From contig NZ_MAYU01000027.1 in assembly GCF_001685025.1 (NCBI RefSeq), positions 1 to 52,363 on the forward strand: DNA of 52,363 bases, read 5' to 3'. Every line of letters begins with the position of its first letter. The stretch's first letter is position 1. Below, one piece after another: positions 28,856-37,405 of this stretch. The notes beneath the pieces were generated by a model. That model was given only the letters and a program-made list of their open reading frames with translations, did no database searches and had not been told where the DNA came from. The DNA comes from Bacillus sp. FJAT-27225 (GTDB taxonomy: Bacteria; Bacillota; Bacilli; Bacillales; Cytobacillaceae). A program made the position numbers and the translations under genes.

Positions 28856-30457
28856 ATGGAGCCGTCTAACCAGGCAAAAAATTTATTTAAAGGGGCCTTC
28901 ATTCTAACGGCAGCCGCCTTATTCACAAAACTTCTGAGTGCTGGCTACCGGATTCCGTTCCAGAATATTGCTGGGGATGTGGGCTTTTACATATATCAAC
29001 AGGTTTATCCCTTTTATGGGATTGCAATGGCCTTAGCGACAACCGGATTTCCCGTGGTACTTTCTAAACTTTTTGCAGAACATCGTGAAAGGGAAAGGCA
29101 GTTATTTGCTGCTTCATTTCTCCTTTTGCAAGGTTTTGGCTTTGTATTGTTTGCAATTCTTTATTTAGGGGCTGAGTATATTGCCGGTTGGATGGGCGAT
29201 GAAAGTCTTTCCATCCTTTTAAAAGCTGTAGCGTCAGTTTTTTTACTTTTTCCAGCGATCTCTGTTCTTAGGGGGTATTTTCAAGGAAGAGGGGATATGG
29301 TTCCAACGGCTGCATCCCAAATTGGAGAACAGGCTATCCGTGTAGCAACGATACTAGTGATTGCAATCTTGTTTGTGCAACAAGGTTATTCTCTTTACTA
29401 TGTTGGGGCTGGCGCAATGTTCGGTTCAGTTACTGGCGGAATTTTTTCTCTCATTATTCTTTTGCTTTTTTTAAACAGAAGGACCTCGCGGCGAACTAGC
29501 AGGAGGGAGCTATTCAAGCTTCGTCTGTCTGAATTTAAACGTATTGGTGCCTTGTTGGGGCTCCAGGGCTTGGCTATTTGTATTAGCAGTCTCCTGTTGG
29601 TGTTCATTCAGCTAGGGGACGCTTTGAATTTATATTCCCTATTAGTTAGAAGTGGGATTGATCCAGAGAGCGCAAAAGAACTGAAAGGGATATTTGACAG
29701 AGGGCAGCCATTAATTCAGTTAGGCCTTACGGCGGCCTCTACCATCTCGTTCTCAATTGTCCCTCTAATAGCATCAAACCATTTAAAGAAAAACAAAGAA
29801 TTTCTTAACGGAAAAATCAAACTTGCCATACAGGTTACAATCGTCATAGGCGCTGGCGCCGCCGCAGGACTTTGGGCAATTGTGAAGCCAACGAATATCA
29901 TGCTGTTTCAAAACAGCAGCGGGACTGCAGTGCTGGCTGTACTAAGCATAGCAATCTTGTTTAGCTCGTTTATTTCAACATCATCAGCTATTTTGCAAAG
30001 CCGCGGGGTTATGTTTTTCCCGGCTGCCGCAATTTTTGCTGGATTTCCGCTCAAATATGTCCTGAACCTGGTGCTTGTTCCCCATTTCGGAACCATGGGT
30101 GCGGCATGGGCTACAACAATAACATTATGTATGATTGCAATTGCGGTTGGGTTGGCTTTGAAAGATACCTTTCATGATGGAATCATTACCGTCTCATTTA
30201 TGAAAAATGTTGCCGCTGCTTTGGTGATTATGGTTGTTTTTCTTAAACTCTATTTGTTTGGGACAGACTTTTTATATGGATTGGAAAGCGGGAGGATGGC
30301 GGCCGCTCTGCAGGCAGTGACAGCCTGTTTGTTGGGTGGTTACTTATATGTTTTGATTATCATTAGAGGCGGGGCTTTTCGGGCTGATGAACTGGCATTG
30401 TTTCCTTTCGGAAGCAAGTTGATTTTACTATTGCCAAAGGATAGGAGAAGGAAATGA
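28856..30457 (+). CDS. yabM: Polysaccharide biosynthesis / lipid flippase family membrane protein YabM (SpoVB-like)
   Basis: This 533-residue integral membrane protein has about 14 hydrophobic segments and belongs to the MOP/MATE-like polysaccharide transporter family that includes SpoVB and MurJ. The opening LFKGAFILTAAALFTKLLSA and RIPFQNIAGDVGFYIYQQVY is typical of the SpoVB group. The substrate is unknown; lipid-linked cell wall precursor export is the family inference. ATG 28856 has GAAGGAGA 5 nt upstream; an in-frame ATG at 28841 has none. It overlaps yabN as ATGA and heads the operon yabM-yabN-rqcP and beyond. Confidence 0.92.
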   Translation: MEPSNQAKNLFKGAFILTAAALFTKLLSAGYRIPFQNIAGDVGFYIYQQVYPFYGIAMALATTGFPVVLSKLFAEHRERERQLFAASFLLLQGFGFVLFAILYLGAEYIAGWMGDESLSILLKAVASVFLLFPAISVLRGYFQGRGDMVPTAASQIGEQAIRVATILVIAILFVQQGYSLYYVGAGAMFGSVTGGIFSLIILLLFLNRRTSRRTSRRELFKLRLSEFKRIGALLGLQGLAICISSLLLVFIQLGDALNLYSLLVRSGIDPESAKELKGIFDRGQPLIQLGLTAASTISFSIVPLIASNHLKKNKEFLNGKIKLAIQVTIVIGAGAAAGLWAIVKPTNIMLFQNSSGTAVLAVLSIAILFSSFISTSSAILQSRGVMFFPAAAIFAGFPLKYVLNLVLVPHFGTMGAAWATTITLCMIAIAVGLALKDTFHDGIITVSFMKNVAAALVIMVVFLKLYLFGTDFLYGLESGRMAAALQAVTACLLGGYLYVLIIIRGGAFRADELALFPFGSKLILLLPKDRRRK

Positions 30458-31923
30458 TGAAGGAAATAGAAATTATCGGGCTTGGTTCCGCTGAATTGGA
30501 CCAAATGCCACTTGGTGTGTATAAGAGGTTAATGAAAGGTGATAGAGTTTTCCTTCGCACAAAAGAACATCCAGTAGTCCGTGAGTTGGAGAAAGAAGGT
30601 TTCGTCTATACAGCGTTTGATGATATTTATGAGAAACATGATAACTTTGATGATGTCTACCGGGATATCTGCCAGAGAATACAAGAAGAAGCGAGTGCGG
30701 GGCCAGTCATTTATGCTGTTCCGGGACATCCGCTTGTAGCCGAAAAAACAGTCCAACTTCTATTGGAAGCTTCCTCACATGACAAGACTATCCAAATCCG
30801 GTTTGGTGGAGGGCAAAGCTTTTTAGATGCACTTTTTCAGGCGCTTCGAATTGATCCTGTCGAGGGTTTCCAACTACTGGATGGTTCTTCATTGAAAGCG
30901 GATGAACTTCAACTGAGCCAGCATATGTTCATTAGCCAAGTATATGATCGGTTTGTTGCTTCTGAGGTGAAGCTTACCCTCATGGAGCGGCTTCCTGATG
31001 AATATGAGGTATTGATTGTTACTGCCGCTGGAAGCAGTGAAGAAAAAATTGAAAAAGTGAAACTTTACGAACTTGATCATAAAACGGAGGTACATAATCT
31101 TGTAACGGTTTATGTTCCGCCAATCCAGCAAGAGGAACTGCAGTGGCGGGATTTCTCGAAGCTTCGGGAGATTATTGCAACTTTAAGAGGGCCTGATGGC
31201 TGCCCGTGGGATCAGGAACAAACACATGAGTCGTTAAAGAAATATGCAATTGAAGAAACATATGAAATGATCGATGCAATCAATCGGGGAGATATCGATA
31301 ACCTTATAGAGGAACTCGGTGATGTCTTGCTTCAGGTCATGCTTCATGCACAGATAGGGGAGGATGACGGGTATTTTACTATCCACGATGTCATAGAATC
31401 CATCTCTTCAAAAATGATCCGAAGGCATCCGCATGTTTTTGGTAACAGACATGCGAGCACGCCTGACGAAGTAGTGGCAAATTGGCAGGAAATCAAAGCC
31501 AGTGAAAAAGGGAAAGAAGGTAGAGGCTCAATCCTAGATACTATACCTGCTTCCTATCCCGCTTTATTAAAAGCATATGAATTGCAGAAAAAAGCAGCTA
31601 AAGTTGGTTTCGATTGGAAGGAAATCGGGCCTGCATTCGAGAAGGTTAAGGAAGAACTGCAGGAATTTGAATCAGAGCTGGCCGATGACCAGCATTTCCA
31701 TCTTGCGAAAAAGGAATTTGGCGATTTACTTTTTGCCTTTGTGAATGTGAGTCGATTTCTCGGTATTCATCCCGAAGAGTCACTCGCAGATACGAATGAA
31801 AAGTTCATCCGGCGTTTTCGATATGTTGAGGGTAAGGCAAATGAGAGCGGAAAGCCCTTTGAGAGCCATTCTCTTGAAGAACTTGATGCATACTGGGATG
31901 AGGCGAAACAAAAAGGGTTATAA
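30454..31923 (+). CDS. yabN: YabN: fused tetrapyrrole methylase-like and MazG NTP pyrophosphohydrolase
   Basis: This 489-residue two-domain protein has an N-terminal domain with the SAM-methylase (tetrapyrrole methylase) fold: IIGLGSAELDQMPLGVY, VIYAVPGHPLVAEKTV. Its C-terminal domain, from about residue 230, is MazG: LRGPDGCPWDQEQTHESLKK, EETYEMIDAINRGD, EELGDVLLQVMLHA, where the EExxE-type residues bind metal. MazG cleaves NTPs to NMP and PPi and may clean the nucleotide pool. The role of the methylase domain is unknown. The start overlaps the yabM stop; ATG 30454 and 30457 are both possible. Confidence 0.94.
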   Translation: MMKEIEIIGLGSAELDQMPLGVYKRLMKGDRVFLRTKEHPVVRELEKEGFVYTAFDDIYEKHDNFDDVYRDICQRIQEEASAGPVIYAVPGHPLVAEKTVQLLLEASSHDKTIQIRFGGGQSFLDALFQALRIDPVEGFQLLDGSSLKADELQLSQHMFISQVYDRFVASEVKLTLMERLPDEYEVLIVTAAGSSEEKIEKVKLYELDHKTEVHNLVTVYVPPIQQEELQWRDFSKLREIIATLRGPDGCPWDQEQTHESLKKYAIEETYEMIDAINRGDIDNLIEELGDVLLQVMLHAQIGEDDGYFTIHDVIESISSKMIRRHPHVFGNRHASTPDEVVANWQEIKASEKGKEGRGSILDTIPASYPALLKAYELQKKAAKVGFDWKEIGPAFEKVKEELQEFESELADDQHFHLAKKEFGDLLFAFVNVSRFLGIHPEESLADTNEKFIRRFRYVEGKANESGKPFESHSLEELDAYWDEAKQKGL

Positions 31924-31992
31924 ATTTTTCTTTAGTGAAGTGGAAATCAAACTAAAAACTAATGTAACACCAAATATAAAGGGGGAACGACC

Positions 31993-32262
31993 ATGAGACT
32001 TGATAAATTTTTAAAGGTATCGAGAATCATCAAAAGGAGAACCTTGGCTAAAGAAGTATCCGAACAAGGCAGAATCCATGTTAATGGAAAAGAGGCAAAG
32101 GCCAGTACAACAGTGAAAGTCGGAGATGAATTAACCATCCGTTTCGGACAGCGTGTTGTCACTGCGAGGATTGATCAAATCCAAGAAACGACCCGGAAGG
32201 ATGAAGCTGCAGAAATGTATACGATCCTGAAAGAAGAGAAAGTGAACCAGGAGCTTTTATGA
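31993..32262 (+). CDS. rqcP: RqcP (YabO), S4-domain ribosome quality control factor
   Basis: This 89-residue S4 RNA-binding protein is homologous to Hsp15. RqcP binds the 50S subunit with RqcH and supports alanine tailing of stalled nascent chains. The S4 core is visible: MRLDKFLKVSRIIKRRTLAK, GRIHVNGKEAK, VKVGDELTIRFG. AAAGGGGGAA precedes ATG 31993. It follows yabN by 69 nt in the same direction. Confidence 0.95.
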   Translation: MRLDKFLKVSRIIKRRTLAKEVSEQGRIHVNGKEAKASTTVKVGDELTIRFGQRVVTARIDQIQETTRKDEAAEMYTILKEEKVNQELL

Positions 32263-32307
32263 AAAATGGTTCCCCTTCATCTGATTCAATGTGAACAGAG
32301 GGCTTGT

Positions 32308-32335
32308 TCTAATTAAACTCAACGAGGCATAGGAT
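32308..32335 (+). promoter_or_regulatory. Possible SigE promoter of yabP-yabQ
   Basis: TCTAATT (32308-32314), 13 nt, CATAGGAT (32328-32335) resembles the SigE pattern KMATATT-N13/14-CATACAnT with two mismatches per box. yabP and yabQ are SigE genes in B. subtilis. Confidence 0.45.
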
Positions 32336-32367
32336 GTACAAAACTATGTGATCGGGGGTTTAAAGAG

Positions 32368-32670
32368 ATGAGCCAGTATTATGATGCGAATCAGACCAAG
32401 GGAACAGTACCTGACCATGATGTAATAATGAGAGGGCGAAAGCTTCTTGATATTACCGGAGTGAAACAGGTAGAAAGCTTTGATAATGAAGAATTTCTAC
32501 TTGAGACAACAATGGGCTTTCTGTCAATTAAAGGACAAAATCTGCAAATGAAGAACTTGGATGTCGACAAAGGTGTGGTTTCAATAAAAGGCAAGGTATA
32601 TGAGCTCGTCTATCTTGATGAACACCAGGGAGAAAAAGCTAAAGGTTTCTTTAGCAAATTGTTCCGATGA
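32368..32670 (+). CDS. yabP: Sporulation protein YabP
   Basis: This 100-residue YabP/YqfC family protein is needed for spore cortex formation in B. subtilis, expressed in the mother cell under SigE. The conserved stretch is PDHDVIMRGRKLLDITGVKQ, then VESFDNEEFLLETTMGFL and IKGQNLQMKNLDVDKG. No membrane segment is seen. The ribosome binding site is weak (GGGGG 9 nt upstream). The stop codon overlaps the yabQ start as ATGA, so the two are coupled. Confidence 0.93.
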   Translation: MSQYYDANQTKGTVPDHDVIMRGRKLLDITGVKQVESFDNEEFLLETTMGFLSIKGQNLQMKNLDVDKGVVSIKGKVYELVYLDEHQGEKAKGFFSKLFR

Positions 32671-33299
32671 CACTTAATGTCCAGTTCATGACCATGGCGG
32701 CGATGATTCTCTCAGGGATTGGCTTCGGTATGATGCTGGATACATACCAGCGCTTTTTAAACCGCCCGAAACGAAAGAGCTGGATTGCCTTTATTAATGA
32801 CATCTTGTTTTGGACTGTCCAAGCCCTTGTAATCTTTTATGTGTTGTTTTTAGTGAACCGCGGGGAAATTCGCTTTTATATTTTTCTGGCCCTTTTGTGC
32901 GGCTTTGCGGCCTATCAGGCATTAGTAAAGGGGTTTTATCTTTGGTTCTTAAATGCAATGCTTCATGTGATCCAACAAATATGGCGTTTTATAGTGAAGT
33001 TGGTAAGCATGCTGGTCTTTAAACCTATTATTGGGCTTTTCCAGCTAGCTCTTGGTCTCGTGTTCTTTCTTGGGAAAGCCGTTATATCGTCAGCACGGTT
33101 TTTGTTAAAAGCCCTTCTAAAATTCATAAAGATAATCTTCTTTCTGCCAGTTAGTAAAGTTTTTCTTTTAGTATGGAAACTTTTGCCGAAAGGGATTAAA
33201 AAAACCGTCGAGAAGATATATAATAAAGTTGCAGGATTTTTTAAGAAAGCCAAGAATGTTTATAAAAGAGCAATCACGTGGAATAAAAATAAAAAGTAA
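32667..33299 (+). CDS. yabQ: Spore cortex biosynthesis membrane protein YabQ
   Basis: This 210-residue integral membrane protein locates to the outer forespore membrane and is needed for cortex formation. Hydrophobic segments lie at about residues 8-25, 43-65, 70-90 and 115-165; the C-terminus is strongly basic (KKAKNVYKRAITWNKNKK). The start MTLNVQFMTMAAMILSGIGFG fits the family. It overlaps yabP by 4 nt and is followed 11 nt later by divIC. The last third is rich in Lys and Phe and poorly conserved. Confidence 0.92.
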   Translation: MTLNVQFMTMAAMILSGIGFGMMLDTYQRFLNRPKRKSWIAFINDILFWTVQALVIFYVLFLVNRGEIRFYIFLALLCGFAAYQALVKGFYLWFLNAMLHVIQQIWRFIVKLVSMLVFKPIIGLFQLALGLVFFLGKAVISSARFLLKALLKFIKIIFFLPVSKVFLLVWKLLPKGIKKTVEKIYNKVAGFFKKAKNVYKRAITWNKNKK

Positions 33300-33310
33300 G
33301 GGGGAAAACC

Positions 33311-33700
33311 ATGGGAGCAACGAAAAAGACGAATGTAGCCAGAATCAAGAATGAGTATTCCGAAGCAAAGCATCTTTCATCAGAAGCTGCATTGCGGAAG
33401 CGGAAAGGTCTTATCCGCCGCCTGTCCGCGTTTGCGTTGTTGGCCGCCCTCTTAACTTACTTTACTATTTCGTCAATGTATACACGTGCAACAATGCTCG
33501 AGGATAAAAAGGCAGAAAAAGAACGTCTTCATCATCAGCTTTCCGAACTCAAGCATGAACGGGAAGTTCTCAAAGAGGAAATAAAAAAACTTAATGATGA
33601 TGAGTATTTGGCGAAATACGCAAGAAAAGAGTACTTTTATTCTGATGAAGGTGAAATTATTTTTACCCTGCCGGACGATGAAAATAAAAAGGAAAAATGA
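33311..33700 (+). CDS. divIC: Cell division protein DivIC (FtsB-like)
   Basis: This 129-residue bitopic septal protein partners FtsL and DivIB in the divisome. A cytoplasmic N-terminus (about 1-37) is followed by one membrane segment (LSAFALLAALLTYFTISSMY, about 38-57) and then an extracellular leucine-rich coiled coil (about 62-95) ending in EYLAKYARKEYFYSDEGEIIF. It is slightly longer than B. subtilis DivIC (125). AAGGGGGAAA precedes the ATG. It is probably transcribed both with yabQ and from upstream promoters. Confidence 0.95.
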   Translation: MGATKKTNVARIKNEYSEAKHLSSEAALRKRKGLIRRLSAFALLAALLTYFTISSMYTRATMLEDKKAEKERLHHQLSELKHEREVLKEEIKKLNDDEYLAKYARKEYFYSDEGEIIFTLPDDENKKEK

Positions 33701-33717
33701 ACCACAGTATTGCTTCA

Positions 33718-33747
33718 TTGACACTTATTTTTCAATTTCGGTATAAT
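33718..33747 (+). promoter_or_regulatory. SigA promoter of yabR
   Basis: TTGACA (33718-33723), 18 nt, TATAAT (33742-33747): both boxes match the consensus. The start would be near 33754. Confidence 0.8.
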
Positions 33748-33796
33748 ATAGAGTAAGTATGATTTTTTTATATTTTTAAGGAGGAACATTCTTTTT

Positions 33797-34219
33797 ATGT
33801 CAATCGAAGTAGGCAGCAAGTTACAAGGAAAGGTAACAGGGATTACAAATTTCGGAGCGTTCGTCGAGCTGCCGGAAGGGTCAACAGGCCTTGTTCACAT
33901 CAGTGAAGTAGCTGACAACTATGTCAAGGATATTAATGATCATCTTAAAGTGGGCGACATGGTTGAAGTGAAGGTCATTAATGTTGAAAAAGATGGCAAA
34001 ATCGGCCTCTCAATTAAAAAGGCGAAGGATCGCCCTGAATCGCAGCAAAGGCCTTATTCACCACGTCCACGCCAGGGCAGGACAAATGACCGCAATCCAC
34101 GCCCTGAGAATTTTGAAACTAAGATGGCTAAATTCTTAAAGGACAGTGAAGATCGCCTATCTTCCCTTAAGCGCCATACCGAATCAAAACGAGGCGGCAG
34201 AGGTGCAAGACGAGGTTAA
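33797..34219 (+). CDS. yabR: S1 domain RNA-binding protein YabR
   Basis: This 140-residue protein has one S1 OB-fold domain at residues about 5-75 (GSKLQGKVTGITNFGAFVEL, GLVHISEVADNYVKD, GKIGLSIKKAK) and a basic, Arg/Pro/Gly-rich disordered tail ending in RGGRGARRG. The precise function is unknown; the family resembles general stress protein 13 (YugI). A consensus SigA promoter and AAGGAGGAA precede it, and a terminator follows at 34262. Confidence 0.94.
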   Translation: MSIEVGSKLQGKVTGITNFGAFVELPEGSTGLVHISEVADNYVKDINDHLKVGDMVEVKVINVEKDGKIGLSIKKAKDRPESQQRPYSPRPRQGRTNDRNPRPENFETKMAKFLKDSEDRLSSLKRHTESKRGGRGARRG

Positions 34220-34261
34220 CTTGTTGCTGCTACATTGAAATATATACTATTTTCTAATACC

Positions 34262-34296
34262 AGGCAGGCCTATTTGGGTTCTGCCTATTTTGTATT
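34262..34296 (+). terminator. yabR terminator
   Basis: AGGCAG pairs with CTGCCT, with an inner CC/GG, followed by ATTTTGTATTT. Confidence 0.65.
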
Positions 34297-34349
34297 TGGA
34301 AATGGTAATCGCGCTTTTTTTTCAGCAAATTAAAGAGTATAATGCAGAC

Positions 34350-34412
34350 TAAAAAGACAAGAGCAATAAGAAGGAGCCGTCCATTTGGGCGGCTCCTTCT
34401 TATTGCTCTTGT
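34350..34412 (-). terminator. tRNA operon terminator (26-bp hairpin)
   Basis: Arms 34357-34379 and 34390-34412 are perfect 23-nt inverted repeats, and the loop can add TCC/GGG pairs. On the minus strand a CTTTTT tract follows (34351-34356 region), so it ends transcription of the tRNAs. On the plus strand no T tract follows. Confidence 0.85.
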
Positions 34413-34414
34413 AA

Positions 34415-34486
34415 TGACCCCTACGGGATTCGAACCCGTGTTACCGCCGTGAAAGGGCGGTGTCTTAACCGCTTGACCAAGGGGCC
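34415..34486 (-). tRNA. trnE: tRNA-Glu (anticodon UUC)
   Basis: 72 nt on the minus strand: acceptor GGCCCCT / AGGGGTC with discriminator A, D-arm with GGTCAAGCGGTTAAGAC, anticodon loop CTTTCAC with anticodon TTC, T-arm CGGGTTCGAATCCCG. CCA is not encoded. It is the second gene of a Met-Glu pair, as before spoIIE in B. subtilis. Confidence 0.97.
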
Positions 34487-34499
34487 GTAACTAACATTG

Positions 34500-34525
34500 A
34501 AAATGCCTGGCAAGCCAGGCATTTT
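34500..34525 (-). terminator. Hairpin between the two tRNA genes
   Basis: AAAATGCCTGG and CCAGGCATTTT form a perfect 11-bp stem with a 4-nt loop. On the minus strand TTTTC ends the stem, so it may be a partial terminator or a processing signal between tRNA-Met and tRNA-Glu. Confidence 0.6.
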
Positions 34526-34531
34526 CATCTA

Positions 34532-34605
34532 TAGCGGCGGAGGGGATCGAACCCCCGACCTTACGGGTATGAACCGTACGCTCTAGCCAGCTGAGCTACA
34601 CCGCC
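34532..34605 (-). tRNA. trnM: tRNA-Met (anticodon CAU)
   Basis: 74 nt on the minus strand: acceptor GGCGGTG / CGCCGCT (with G-U pairs), discriminator A, D-arm TAGCTCAGCTGGCTAGAGC, anticodon loop TTCATAC with anticodon CAT, T-arm GGGGG-TTCGATC-CCCTC. The structure and location fit elongator Met; CAU tRNAs with lysidine (Ile2) cannot be wholly excluded by eye. CCA is not encoded. Confidence 0.93.
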
Positions 34606-34647
34606 ATTTTCTTACTGGGTATACTGCTTTTTAAAAGCACAAGTCTT

Positions 34648-34676
34648 ATAATACATAGATTAAAAAAACCTGTCAA
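34648..34676 (-). promoter_or_regulatory. SigA promoter of the tRNA-Met/tRNA-Glu operon
   Basis: On the minus strand TTGACA (complement of 34671-34676), 17 nt, TATTAT (complement of 34648-34653). The start would be near 34641, 36 nt before the tRNA-Met 5' end. Confidence 0.8.
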
Positions 34677-34779
34677 TATATTTTTCTCTTTTTGATAGCG
34701 GGATTAACTGGCAAGTTTTGTAGACATGTGCGTTCATTGTGAAATGCGTCGAACAAAACTAATTTCCTGACCCTTAATT

Positions 34780-34812
34780 TTGACAATCTTTTATAACTTG
34801 TCCAATTATAAT
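34780..34812 (+). promoter_or_regulatory. Spo0A-dependent SigA promoter of spoIIE (21-bp spacer)
   Basis: TTGACA (34780-34785) and TATAAT (34807-34812) are both consensus but separated by 21 nt, the hallmark of the B. subtilis spoIIE and spoIIG promoters that SigA uses only with Spo0A~P. A 0A-box-like CGTCGAA (34747-34753; one mismatch to TGTCGAA) lies 27 nt upstream. Confidence 0.8.
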
Positions 34813-34848
34813 TAGCGCAATGATTACAAGACAGGGGAGTGTTTTTTC

Positions 34849-37317
34849 TTGGAAAGAACAGATCAACCAATAATGGAGAACGTTCCTAATACAGGAATAA
34901 GCACCAAATGGGAAGTTGCTGCCTTAGCTGCCAAAATTCAAACCAAAATTGAAGCATTTTTTTTCAGGAAGGGATATCTCCTTGTATTTGTTGGCTTTTT
35001 GCTTGGAAGAGCCCTGATTTTATCAAAGCTGACACCTTTTGGCCTGCCTTTTTTTGCAGCTGTATTTTTAGTCAAAAAGGATCGGGCACCACTTGCACTT
35101 CTCGGGCTTATTGTGGGATCGGCAACACTCTCCCTTGGACATGCCCTATCCTCGTTTACAATTGCTTTTCTATTTCTCGCATTATATAGGGCCACACGAC
35201 ACTGGATTTCAAATCCGGCTAAAGTAGTTCCCTATTATACGGGAATGGTTCTTCTGGCTGGAAGACTTGCAGAACGATTCCTGGTTGCAGGGGATTTAAC
35301 ACCTTATGATGGGCTAATGGCTGGGGTAGAGGGAATTCTTGCATTCATTTTGACCTTGATTTTTCTACAAAGTGTACCGCTTGTAACGGCGAATAAACGA
35401 AAGCAGCCATTAAAAACGGAAGAAATTGTTTCTCTAATTATTCTGCTTGCATCTATTATGACTGGGACAATTGGATGGGCCTTCTATGGCATTTCCTTAG
35501 AGCATGTAATGTCCAGGTACCTTGTTTTGCTTTTTTCTTTAGTTGCAGGTGCGGCAGTGGGGTCCACGGTTGGTGTTGTAACCGGCCTGATATTCAGCCT
35601 TGCAAATGTATCAAGCTTTTCACACATGAGCCTTTTGGCTTTCTCCGGAGTTCTTGGCGGATTGCTGAAGGAAGGAAAAAAAATTGGCGTTTCATTTGGG
35701 TTGCTAGTTTCAACTTTACTTGTCGGGATGTATGGAGAAACTGGAAGCTCTCTTTCTGTAACAGTGCTTGAAACAGTCGCTGCAATTGTTTTGTTTCTTA
35801 TAACTCCGTCAGCATTGACTGTAAGTATTGCGAAATATATTCCCGGGACTCCGGAACATACAGCTGAGCAGCAAAAATACATGCGTAAAATGAGAGATGT
35901 TACCGCAAAGAGGGTGGAGCAATTTTCAGATGTCTTTGAGGCACTCTCAAGAAGCTTTGCACAGCATAATCCAGAACCGGGTGAAGAGGATAAAGAGCTA
36001 GATAACTTTCTCGGAAATGTCACGGAAAAAACATGCCAATCATGCTTTAAAAAGGAGCATTGCTGGACAAGGAACTTTACAACAACATATGACTATATGG
36101 AAGAAATAATGCTTCAAATGGACCAATCTAAAGCGAGTATTCCTCCGAAACTTGCAAGGGAATGGGAAAAGCATTGTTCACGGCCGAAAAAGGTATTGGA
36201 GGCAATCCATCAGGAGCTTGCAGTTTACCAGGCAAACCAAAAACTAAAGAAACAAGTTCAGGAAAGCAGAAAGCTTGTAGCGGACCAGCTGCTTGGTGTT
36301 TCGGAAGTGATGGGTGATTTTGCCAGGGAAATTCAGAGAGAACGAGAAAACCTTCATAAGCAGGAAGAGCAAATTCTTGAGGCAATTCAGGGATTTGGCC
36401 TGCAAATAGACAATGTGGAAATTTATAGCCTTGAACAAGGCAATGTTGATATAGATATGACCCTTCCATTTTGCAATGGCCACGGGGAGTGTGAGAAATT
36501 AATTGCCCCGATGCTATCTGATATTTTAGGAGAAACGATTGTTGTCAACACGGAGGAGTGTGGTACATTTCCGGGCAGTCTTTGTCAGGCTACATTCCGT
36601 TCGGCAAAGGCCTTTACAGTTGAAACAGGTGTAGCCTACGCTGCTAAGGATGGCGGATTTGTTTCAGGTGACAGTTTTTCTACTGTTGAACTGGGAAGTG
36701 GAAAATATGCCATTGCAATTAGTGATGGAATGGGCAATGGCAAGCGTGCGCATGATGAGAGCCAGGAGACACTGAAGCTCCTTCAACAAATTCTGAAATC
36801 CGGAATTGAGGAAAAGGTAGCCATTAAGTCTGTTAACTCGGTGTTGTCACTACGGACAACCGATGAGATATTCTCTACCTTGGATCTTGCAGTAATAGAC
36901 CTCCAGAATGCCTCGACGAAATTCCTGAAAATTGGGTCGACCCCTAGTTTTATTAAGAGGGGGAAAAAAGTAATGAAAATCCAGGCCAGCAATCTGCCAA
37001 TGGGGATTGTACAGGAATTTGATGTTGATATGGTGAGCGAGCAGCTAAAGGCGGGCGACATCTTAATCATGATGAGTGATGGTGTGTTTGAAGGCCCTAA
37101 ACATGTGGGCAACTATGAGATGTGGATGAAAAGGAAAATTCATGAGCTTGAGACAGACGATCCTCAAGCTATCGCCGATTTGATTATGGAAGAGGTAATT
37201 CGTTCAAGGTCAAATCAAATTGAGGATGATATGACAGTCGCCGTTGCCAAAATCAAACATAACACTCCGAAATGGGCGTCCATTCCTGTTCAAATCATTA
37301 AAAAAAGACGCGCATAG
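34849..37317 (+). CDS. spoIIE: Stage II sporulation protein E (SpoIIE phosphatase)
   Basis: SpoIIE is a membrane PP2C phosphatase that dephosphorylates SpoIIAA and so activates SigF in the forespore; it also binds FtsZ at the polar septum. The 822-residue protein has an N-terminal region with about ten hydrophobic segments (residues about 43-325), a central FtsZ-binding/oligomerisation region with coiled coils (about 330-590), and a C-terminal PP2C domain with VSGDSFSTVELGSGKYAIAI, SDGMGNGKRAH and MMSDGVFE metal-ligand motifs. The TTG start at 34849 has CAGGGGAG upstream and gives MERTDQP. B. subtilis SpoIIE has 827 residues. Confidence 0.97.
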   Translation: MERTDQPIMENVPNTGISTKWEVAALAAKIQTKIEAFFFRKGYLLVFVGFLLGRALILSKLTPFGLPFFAAVFLVKKDRAPLALLGLIVGSATLSLGHALSSFTIAFLFLALYRATRHWISNPAKVVPYYTGMVLLAGRLAERFLVAGDLTPYDGLMAGVEGILAFILTLIFLQSVPLVTANKRKQPLKTEEIVSLIILLASIMTGTIGWAFYGISLEHVMSRYLVLLFSLVAGAAVGSTVGVVTGLIFSLANVSSFSHMSLLAFSGVLGGLLKEGKKIGVSFGLLVSTLLVGMYGETGSSLSVTVLETVAAIVLFLITPSALTVSIAKYIPGTPEHTAEQQKYMRKMRDVTAKRVEQFSDVFEALSRSFAQHNPEPGEEDKELDNFLGNVTEKTCQSCFKKEHCWTRNFTTTYDYMEEIMLQMDQSKASIPPKLAREWEKHCSRPKKVLEAIHQELAVYQANQKLKKQVQESRKLVADQLLGVSEVMGDFAREIQRERENLHKQEEQILEAIQGFGLQIDNVEIYSLEQGNVDIDMTLPFCNGHGECEKLIAPMLSDILGETIVVNTEECGTFPGSLCQATFRSAKAFTVETGVAYAAKDGGFVSGDSFSTVELGSGKYAIAISDGMGNGKRAHDESQETLKLLQQILKSGIEEKVAIKSVNSVLSLRTTDEIFSTLDLAVIDLQNASTKFLKIGSTPSFIKRGKKVMKIQASNLPMGIVQEFDVDMVSEQLKAGDILIMMSDGVFEGPKHVGNYEMWMKRKIHELETDDPQAIADLIMEEVIRSRSNQIEDDMTVAVAKIKHNTPKWASIPVQIIKKRRA

Positions 37318-37347
37318 GTTTTTAGAAGTCCACCCTTATTCCTAAAT

Positions 37348-37376
37348 GTATAAATCCCTCCCATCACGTCGAAAAT
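37348..37376 (+). promoter_or_regulatory. SigF-like promoter of yabS-yabT
   Basis: GTATA (37348-37352), 15 nt, GTCGAAAAT (37368-37376) fit the SigF pattern GYWTA-N15-GGnnAnAnT with one mismatch. The start would be near 37383, before GGAGGG at 37394-37399. Confidence 0.55.
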
Positions 37377-37405
37377 GGTAACATTTAGAGAATGGAGGGA
37401 ACGGA

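Noticed and set aside
34415-34605. tRNA pair as an integration site for a mobile element
   Set aside because: No integrase, no direct repeat of a tRNA 3' end and undisturbed gene order on both sides.
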